Source of the DNA: Eleusine coracana subsp. coracana
Taxonomy: Eukaryota; Streptophyta; Magnoliopsida; Poales; Poaceae
Assembly: GCA_032690845.1 (NCBI GenBank)
Contig: CM064429.1
Coordinates: 16,028,569 to 16,092,568 of the forward strand
Direction of reading: 5' to 3'
DNA length: 64,000 nucleotides
The position numbers and the translations under genes were made by a program. Below the pieces are notes generated by a model. It was not told the origin of the DNA, made no database searches, and saw only the letters and a list, made by a program, of their open reading frames with translations. Positions 57,002 through 64,000 of this stretch are shown piece after piece; within the stretch, counting starts at the first letter, position 1; every line of letters begins with the position of its first letter.

Positions 57002-59432
57002 ATGTCTGCTTCTGAGATCCAGGGTAATGAAGCCAGCAAGGACACCAATGTCAGGAAAATTGGTCAATCCGGACTAAGAATTCGTATCCGTCTACCACCA
57101 AGGAAGAGGTCTGACAGCACTAAGATGGCGAGCACAGGAGTACCTGAGGATAGTGAAAATGAAAACCTCACAGAGAAGAACATGCCGGAACAGACTGATA
57201 ATAACATCCAAAGCACGATCCGTGCATCTGCTGAAGTGAAGGCTGAGGAGGCCAACAGCAATCCGGCAGGAGTACTTGAGGATGCCAAAAATCTCTCTGC
57301 TAAGGAAGTACCTAAACAGATTGATAACAACACCCAAAGCATGATCTGTGCAGCCGCTGAAGTGAAGTCTGAGGATGCCAGCAGTAATCTGCCAGAAGTA
57401 CCTGAGGATATTGAAAACCTCACAGAGAAGAACATGCTGGAACAGACTGATAACAACACCCAAAGCATGATCTGTGCGGCCGCTGAAGTGAAGGCTGAGG
57501 AGGCCAACAGCAATCCGGCAGGAGTACTTGAAGATACCAAAAATCTCTCTGCTAAGGAAGAACCTAAACAGACTGATAACAACACTGAAAGAACGATCTG
57601 TGGAACCGCTGAACTGAAGGCTGAGGACGCCAGCAGCAATCCTCCTGGAGTACCTGTGGATACCAAATCCCTCTCTGCTAAGGAAGTACCTAAACAGACT
57701 GATAACCACACCAGAAGCTCGTTCTCTATGTCTAGTAAACTAATGGTTGAAGAGGTCAACAGCAGTCATGCAGGAGAAGGGTCTGATAACCACATCAGAA
57801 GTAAGGAGTCAAGCAGCAACATCGAAAACGAAACCTTGTCAAGGGACACTCCACCTGAAAAGGTCGATTTCATTGCCCCAAGCAGGAACCCTGCAACCTC
57901 TTTTGTAGTGCAGGGTAAAGAGGAAAGCAGTTACCATGTAACAATGAGGCTCTGTGAAGAGGGAAACAAAAATATCTTGGGCAAAGAGCTGTCTCCTGAG
58001 AACAGTTGCAGCACACCAGTTAACAAGTCCTGCACTGGAGTTACTGATGAGAATAAGACCCTAAGAAAGAACCTGGCAAGCACTGGGGTGTATGTTGAAG
58101 TGGAAAAGAACTACTCTGTAACAGGTCCTTGTGAAGATGCTAGCAACAATGTCCTGAGCAATAGGCTACTCTGTGAGAGAAATTGCAACACGTCCAGTAA
58201 GAGTCTATCTGGAGAGCCTAGAATCAACTGTCCGAGCAAGAACCTGACAACCTCTGCATTGAAGAGTAAGGAGACAAATGAGAACCCCGTCAGGACTAGC
58301 CAGTTTGAAGCTAGAAACTACGTGACAACTGAGAAGCTTTCTGCTGAGGCTCGAAAAAATGCCCTAAGCAGAAGACCAGCTGTTCCAGCTAATGCCAAGA
58401 CATCTAAGAAAAGGTTGCGTAGCTCTGTGGCACATTCTACTGATACCTGCAAGAATACTTCTGGAATGAAGAGTTTTCCCTCTGTTGTCCAGGCTGTGGA
58501 ACAAAGTAGCAGTGACGCAAACCTGGAGGCCATAAAAGTTTATAAAGAATTTGAGGAGAAGGTCAGGAGAACTGTATACCTTGATAACATGTCTCACCTA
58601 GCTACAGAGACAGTCATAAATATGGCTTTGAATCAGTTTGGGACTGTCAGAAATGTCAATTTTCTTATCAATTACACAGTTCCATATGACATTCCTCAAT
58701 CTGCATTAGTAGAAATGGAAACGGAGAAGGATGCTGAGTCGGTAGTCAGTATGCTTCATGAGTTCCCATTCATGATGTCTGGGATGCCAAGGCCTGTGAG
58801 GGTGCAGCGTGCCACTGCTGTGATGTTCAATGATCGTCCCCGAAAACCTGGTGGTAAGTTAGAATTCCATTGGGTGCGCCCTACAGACCCTGATTATCAC
58901 AATGTCAGAAAGTTTAAGATAATGTCGAAGAGACATGAGGTGGAGAACTTGGCACTAATCAAGGTAAAATGTTGTTCTTCTTTTTCTTGATTCTGTAGCT
59001 TTGTCTTTAGTAGCTCTGTTCTGAAACTGTAAACTTGAACAGCTATTGTTATAATCTATTCAAAGAATTGTTCCAAATAAGGACATATCACAAAATTTTT
59101 TTACTTGGTACATTTGTTTCTGCAGTAGAATTTGAGTACAAGTCGTTACCTCTGGCACATAACAGTCCTTGCTGTGGCTGAGTCTCTTGTTCACTATTTG
59201 CTTCGTCGATGAAGTAGTAATCCTTCATTACTTTTGACCCTGCACCTATGCTTAATATGTATTTGAATCCTTGTAGCTCGAACTGGAAGGAGAGAAACTG
59301 CTCGCAAAGCAGCAGCAGGACGATCTGGATTGCAACTACAGGAAGCTTGAGACTGTGGACACAGTTGTTACAACTGGCCGGGTTGGTCGCCTGTCCCATA
59401 TTTATAACATGAGGTTCAATGAAGCTTTCTGA
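57002..59432 (+). CDS. RRM protein resembling AIPP1/EDM3 (ASI1-interacting chromatin/RNA factor)
   Basis: Two coding exons (57002-58963, 59277-59432) join in phase 0 to give 705 residues. The chosen ATG lies just after a splice acceptor at 56979; in-frame ATGs further up would lie in the 5' intron. Residues 47 to about 259 are five repeats of 42-44 residues (P-E-D...L-T/S-E/A-K...Q-T-D-N-N-T). A low-complexity region follows, then an RRM-like domain (about 521-610): T-V-Y-L-D-N, F-G-T-V-R-N-V-N-F and F-P-F-M-M-S-G-M-P-R-P-V-R. The charged tail, with an E-G-E-K-L-x5-Q-Q segment, is encoded in part by exon 2. The RRM and tail resemble Arabidopsis AIPP1/EDM3, which with ASI1 and EDM2 controls poly(A)-site choice in genes whose introns contain heterochromatic transposons. 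Identification is from memory of that family. The long repeated N-terminus is unlike the short Arabidopsis protein and may be lineage-specific. Confidence 0.65.
57141..57770 (+). repeat. Five coding tandem repeats in the RRM gene
   Basis: Units start at about 57141, 57272, 57398, 57524 and 57650 (126-132 bp). They encode alternating versions (L-T-E-K-N-M and L-S-A-K-E-V types), suggesting growth by duplication of a two-unit block. Confidence 0.9.
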
Positions 59433-60549
59433 AAGCAGTAATCCTACATGGCCATTTTTTATCTTGTAGTATCTTTTTGGGAGGATTTTGACCTTGAAAT
59501 ATATTCTTGTGAAGATCTTAACCGTGCAAACGTGAAATAACTTTTTGGGAGGTGTTGCAGTCATGCAGTCTAACTGCTTTAATGATTTGTAGAGATGATA
59601 GGATGGAATTGATGTAGTTTGCAACACATTCTTAGTGCCGATTTGATGTAGGAGATTGAGCTATAGCTTGTATTCAGCATTATATATGATGCTATGTGAA
59701 TGGGAAATTTGACCTTATACTGTATTTTGTAGTAAGCATTTGCTATACAGATCTTGGCTGCTCAAAGTACTGAATTCGGTTGTAATTAAAAAATTAAATA
59801 TATTAGTGTCTTTATATATTTGCTCGGTGCTTTAGGACGAACCAGAAGTCTGTTGATGCTTTGCCTATTGTGCCTTGAATCAAATGCTTAACGTCTGAGT
59901 ACATTTCTTAAAAGGAAAGCTTTTCCAGATTGATGGATTGCAGCATCACTCTGGAATCTGCTTAATGAAATACGTGCCCAGGCACGTTCGCTAAAAAAAG
60001 CATAACTCCGGAAAGCATGACCTGATTCGAAGTCCATGCCATTCTTCATGTGGTTGTGTTGAAGATGACTGCATTCCTAGCGTTTGTTGATCTGTTGAAT
60101 ATCCAAGTGCGGATAATATCGTGTCAAATTCAAAGAATCAACGAATGGCATGATAATCTTTCCCCATCAAATATTTGGCTGATTTGGTAACAGAAATACA
60201 CGAGCAGCTTGCTGATTGAAGGAGTAAACATTAGACAATAGAAAACTATATTTATCTAGGTGCATACTAAATACGAAATCACGTTTTTTTTGTGTGTGTT
60301 TCCAGAATCTCAACGATCCAGCTCATGCAATGAACTCGACACAAACAGGGCAATACTGATAGAACCGCGTGCGTTCCACTATGGCATGTCGAAGTTTTGC
60401 TTCAGAGCATATTCCTCCTAAACTATTTTCTCAAGGAAGCTCTGTATTATTGTAACTATTTCAACACTGCATATAAGAAACAAAAGGTTAAGAAAGAACG
60501 AAGAAATTCTTTTTGCCTCCTGTAAGAGACTTCATAACAACAACCAGCA
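59433..60549. other. Convergent intergenic region
   Basis: Holds the 3' untranslated regions of the RRM gene (+) and the coiled-coil gene (-), which converge about 1.1 kb apart. No other gene seen. Confidence 0.5.
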
Positions 60550-62564
60550 TCACTCGTCGTCAAGGCCAAAATCATCATCAGAGGCACATTCTAGAAATGA
60601 GCCAATGGACTTGCGAAATATGATAAAGGACCTGTCATCCTGCATAAACAGAGACACCTTATCATAAGCAGTTCTGGAATCTGGAAAGGCAGATTAAAAC
60701 GTTTATGTACCCGCTTCATCCTTCTGACAGATCGTTCTGCATATGCTATTTTCTCTGTGAATGTTTTGTCAAGTTCCGATAACGTGGTGGTCCCTGCCTT
60801 TTCTGTTTGAAAGAGTGACGGTTAGGCTAGCATCGATTTTGTTTAAGGTAAAGGCTAGCATTGTTATCATGTTATGTCACATGAAACAGACAACTCATTG
60901 AGTTACTTACTATGATGTTCATACTGCTGAAGTAATTTCTTCTTTTCAACTTCAACTTGTGAGAACAGGCCTGCACAGCATTACATCTAAAGGTGTCAGT
61001 TGATAGGTTAATTTCTTACCAAATAGACACGGATGTGGAAGCTCTAGATGGCATAGGATACAAGTCCATCCAGAAATCACCAGTCAGGCGACAACACCGC
61101 ATTTTAGTAAACAAAGCATAAAAGTTTATCTTATGCTGTGCTGTATGTTCTATTAGGTAAGAAGTAAGTCGAACATCTACTTTCTGGTGGGCAAAAATAG
61201 GCGCACTTTAAACATAGAAGAAATTGGTGAGATAAATATTCTGTAGATCTTATGTGACCAACCTCTGAAAGTCTGCATGTGTGCGTCCTTTTCTCTACAG
61301 AACATTTCATATGTTTCTTGAAACTTGCTGTACTCTTCGTTCAGTGAACTCTCACACTGCTAATTATACAAATCTCGAGCCACTTATGTATAGAATAATA
61401 AACTGGCAGACAATTCCATACAAACTGTAATACCTCTTTGGAAGTGTTTGTCAGTACTTTTAGCAAGTTCTGCCTGCATGTGTACAGGTGAGCACAGATT
61501 AGTGTATTTTCAATGAAGATGAGAGTTCCAGATATTATATCTGACTTGCAAGTGCAACATTTTTGTGCTCCAACAAAGAATATGTTTAGTTGTATGAACA
61601 CAAATTCACAGGCACGTGAAATACCTCTCCTTCTCAAATTTCATCTGGGTTTCTTCTAGCATAGTCTGAATATCCTCTGCGACACTGCCGATGGACAAAA
61701 GCTTCAGCGACAAGATTGTGGTAGCACAGATAAAAGAGCAAGCTTTTAAATTTCAATAGATCATGGTTTGCATGAGCAAACTCGAGAAAATGGAGAATAG
61801 CTATATAAAGGCACTCTTCGGACTATATCTCGTCCCAAATAATCTGTCGTTTATGATTCAACAATGCTGCCTGACGGTCAATAGGAGATAGAAACGTAAT
61901 GCAGATAAAGAAAATCACCTTAACTGCTTAAATGTAGTAGCCCATCACAACATTACCACAAAAAAAATGTGAAGTACAGCATTATCGGCAAATTTTTACC
62001 AACCATATTTTCTGAGGAAAACAAATGCTAGAAGTAAACACAGTGAAATGGAGCATTCGGCGCGACTGCAAACCAACAGCTTGGTATAGGGAACTGACAC
62101 TAACAACTATAATCACGTAACCAAGCTGAAAAGGGGGGAAAATAACGAGGAAATGCTCCCGGACGATCACCTGGCAATGATCTGCTGGCACATCTTCTGG
62201 CCATCCTTGTTGCCCCCGTCCTTGATCAGCCGCAGCAGGGACACGATCTCCCTCAGGTCGCTGCCGCGAAATTATATGCATCAAATTCATTCAAATATAG
62301 AATACGAATTATTAAGAAACCGAGGAGGCATTTCGAAGACGGAGGTTTCAGAACGGAGTTGAGGCAGGGAAGGGGAGGCGCCGAGGCGGCGCCGTACCTG
62401 ACCATGTCACCCTCGGATTCGGAATCGCCGTCGCCGTCGCCATCGCCGTCGGAGGACGACCCGGACCCGGAGTCGTTCGAGTGGAGGGGTCGCTTGCTCG
62501 GAACCGGGGCTTCGTCGCCAGTAGCCTGCCTACCTCCGCCGCCGGGGGCCGTCACTGGCGGCAT
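60550..62564 (-). CDS. Coiled-coil protein resembling meiotic axis protein ASY4 (SYCP3-like)
   Basis: Eight coding exons on the minus strand (62564-62398, 62260-62171, 61684-61625, 61473-61434, 61356-61263, 60970-60911, 60802-60711, 60639-60550) join in frame with GT-AG introns to give 230 residues. The first 55 residues are low complexity with an acidic D-G/S-E stretch. D-L-R-E-I-V-S-L-L-R then starts a long predicted coiled coil (N-E-E-Y-S-K-F-Q, E-V-E-K-K-K-L-L-Q-Q-Y-E). The end is S-F-I-I-F-R-K-S-I-G-S-F followed by acidic D-D-D/L-D-D-E. Length and pattern fit plant ASY4 (about 212 residues in Arabidopsis) and its relatives with a Cor1/SYCP3-like coil, which work with ASY1 and ASY3 in the chromosome axis at meiosis. 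A longer N-terminus from an ATG at 62690 is possible but unlikely. The exon structure is firm; the family name is less so. Confidence 0.65.
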
Positions 62565-62777
62565 TGCTGCGAGGTTTGGGGTTGTTGGGAATTGGGACGG
62601 CGGGTTCGCGCCGTGGGGAAATGAAAAAAAAAAAAAAAGGAAGAGGCGGCGGGTGTACGCGGAATGCGCCGCCGTTATTCGATCAGACAACGAAACGGTT
62701 GAGAAGCTCTTACTTGTTGGGCCGAATCAATCAAAGTTTGGGCTGGTTATAGAATTACTTGTGTTTTGAGAAAACTC
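62565..62777 (-). promoter_or_regulatory. Proximal promoter and 5' leader of the ASY4-like gene
   Basis: About 215 bp between the start codon and the PIF/Harbinger-type element, with a T14-type tract on the coding strand near 62625. No TATA box seen. Confidence 0.35.
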
Positions 62778-62780
62778 TTA

Positions 62781-63546
62781 GAGCAACTCCAGCAGAATGA
62801 GTAAAATTGAGCATCTATTTTTTATTTTAAGGGTCTCATTTCAAGTTATAGAAGCTCAAACAAATATTTCACACCAACCTAGGTGATTAAAATTGGCCCC
62901 CATCCATCTGTCGGTGGGCCACACCGCACCTTTCTTCCTCCCACTTCCACCTCGCGCGGCACCTCGTCCTGGCTCGTCCGCGCCACTGGCCTCCTCCCCC
63001 GCTCGCCCGCGCCACCAGCCCTCCTCCCTCGCTCGCCCGCGCGTGTCGCCGCTGCCTCCCTCGCCCCACCGCGCGCGCCGCCCGCCGCCTCCTTCGCTCC
63101 CGCTACTCAGCGCCACCGCGTTCATCTCTTCCCCGCGCATCGCCGCCGCCATCTCCCTCTCTCCCCCGCTTGCCCGCTGCCGATGCCGACGCCGACGCCC
63201 GCCTCCGCCTCGCCGACACCGCCACCGACGTCCGCCGTGCCCATTGCTGATGGCCCGCCCTACTCGGCCAACGGTGACGGCGGCGATCAGGTTCTTGCGA
63301 GGGCGGCGACCACCAGGTTCCATTCGAATCAGGAGAGGAGGAGAGAAAAGGAAAGAAAAAAATTGATAGGGCCCGTGTTTTGGGAGAGAAATAGTGGCCC
63401 TATATTCCTAGGGAGTTTGCTCTAAAATTTGGTAGGCCACTAAATTTAGCCACCCGGATAGTCATGGATTGAAGAGTTGTGTTTTTTAACCCGGATGACT
63501 AAAATAACATTTAGGGGCTCATTTGATCACCCGGCTGGAGGTGCTC
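62781..63546. mobile_element. PIF/Harbinger-type non-autonomous element, 766 bp, GC-rich cargo
   Basis: Flanked by TTA (62778-62780 and 63547-63549), the PIF/Harbinger target. The ends GAGCAACTCCAGCAG and the complement of GAGCACCTCCAGCCG agree at 13 of 15 positions. The interior (62890-63330) is GC-rich and open in several frames on both strands (up to 180 codons) without a recognised domain, so it may be captured gene or CpG-rich sequence. It lies in the promoter of the ASY4-like gene. Confidence 0.75.
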
Positions 63547-63549
63547 TTA

Positions 63550-63766
63550 TTAACTTCTCTCAACTATATGGGAAGCGTACTTAACACCTTCATCTATAAA
63601 AATAATCAGATTGGCGACCCGTCCAACTGTTGAACCTAGTTCAATTTGACTCTTTAGGTGGATTTAATAATGATTTTGTCCTACGTAGTATGGTAGAACT
63701 CACAATGTCAGATCCCAAGTCATTCTTGTTTGTATAGATGTCTGGCAAATTATTGAAATGGGTAGG
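63550..63766. other. Short unassigned spacer
   Basis: No gene seen between the PIF/Harbinger-type element and the terminal LTR. Confidence 0.3.
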
Positions 63767-64000
63767 TGATGTGAACAAGGGTTCCCGATCTTCCGAAAGG
63801 TTCTTGGTAAGTTGATTTGGTCGGAGGCGACACACAAATCGATCCGGCTTCAGAACAGCACGTTCTAAACTCCGCAATGGCAGCACGACGTCTCCTCTGG
63901 TTATCAACCGTCCAAAAGACGATTGACCTCGCCGAGAAGGCTAATCCCTGCCTGCGAATCAAGAACACAAGCAAGAACAATGAAGAATGCAACACAATTG
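63767..64000 (-). repeat. Partial LTR at the window edge, same family as the solo LTR at 39496
   Basis: On the minus strand it matches the last 230 bases of the solo LTR (shared AGCCGGATCGATTTGTGT, GGAAGATCGGGAACCCTTGTTCA, ending ATCA). The rest lies beyond the window. What follows its end (CCTACCCATT on the minus strand) is not a primer site, so this is a 3' LTR or a solo LTR. Confidence 0.85.

Noticed and set aside
57064..57759. 231-codon minus-strand ORF opposite the RRM gene
   Set aside because: Shadow of the coding tandem repeats on the plus strand, which explain its own repetitive Leu/Ser content.
62883..63425. 180-codon ORF upstream of the ASY4-like gene
   Set aside because: It lies inside the PIF/Harbinger-type element; three or more overlapping frames on both strands and Pro/Ala/Arg-rich low complexity.

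Overview
This is plant nuclear DNA, almost certainly from a grass (Poaceae). The signs are GC-rich 5' coding ends next to AT-rich non-coding DNA, spliced genes with GT-AG introns, and dense nested transposons of the grass type (CACTA, hAT, Mutator-like, PIF/Harbinger, Stowaway, Helitron, Ty1/copia of SIRE/Maximus type, LINE). There is no bacterial-type gene organisation. The species cannot be fixed from sequence alone; a panicoid grass is a guess.

Layout. 1-2.2 kb: unassigned. 2.2-7.7 kb: a decayed LINE reading frame split by a CACTA transposon (2338-7564). The CACTA holds a hAT element (2584-3914) and a captured, broken, still intron-bearing fragment of an NAD(P)H:quinone oxidoreductase (NQR-like) gene. 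7.7-14.1 kb: two head-to-tail Helitron-like copies, the first split by a 4.3 kb hAT element (7761-12093). 14.1-17.5 kb: a Stowaway MITE and two hAT elements. 17.8-19.4 kb: two small secreted-protein genes. 19.6-21.4 kb: a Mutator-like MITE and a CACTA end. 21.4-36.6 kb: an old minus-strand LINE (13-bp target duplication with two mismatches) split by a 10.4 kb SIRE-type copia element with a perfect 5-bp target duplication. 36.7-38.6 kb: AACCG-rich repeat and exon-like fragments. 38.6-48.2 kb: a minus-strand SIRE-like element that keeps gag and ORF3 but has no pol, with a 900-bp solo LTR nested in its ORF3. 48.2-55 kb: a 41-codon orphan ORF, and a third small secreted-protein gene flanked by two non-autonomous CACTA elements. 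55.6-62.6 kb: the only broadly conserved genes, a convergent pair. One is an RRM protein resembling AIPP1/EDM3 (+). The other is an eight-exon coiled-coil protein resembling the meiotic axis protein ASY4 (-). 62.8-63.5 kb: a PIF/Harbinger-type element just upstream of the ASY4-like gene. 63.77 kb to the end: an LTR of the same family as the nested solo LTR.

The most interesting host feature is a dispersed set of three two-exon genes (17851-18469, 18931-19425, 51801-53497). They share a signal peptide, a phase-1 intron just after it, a His/Gly/Lys-rich low-complexity middle and a hydrophobic C-terminal tail of GPI-signal type. They look like a local family of small cell-surface proteins pulled apart by transposons; I do not recognise the family. 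The most unusual structural signal is four insertions of only 13-23 bp, each with an A (or T) tract and an exact 13-15-bp target duplication. They look like extremely truncated LINE-mediated (TPRT) insertions.
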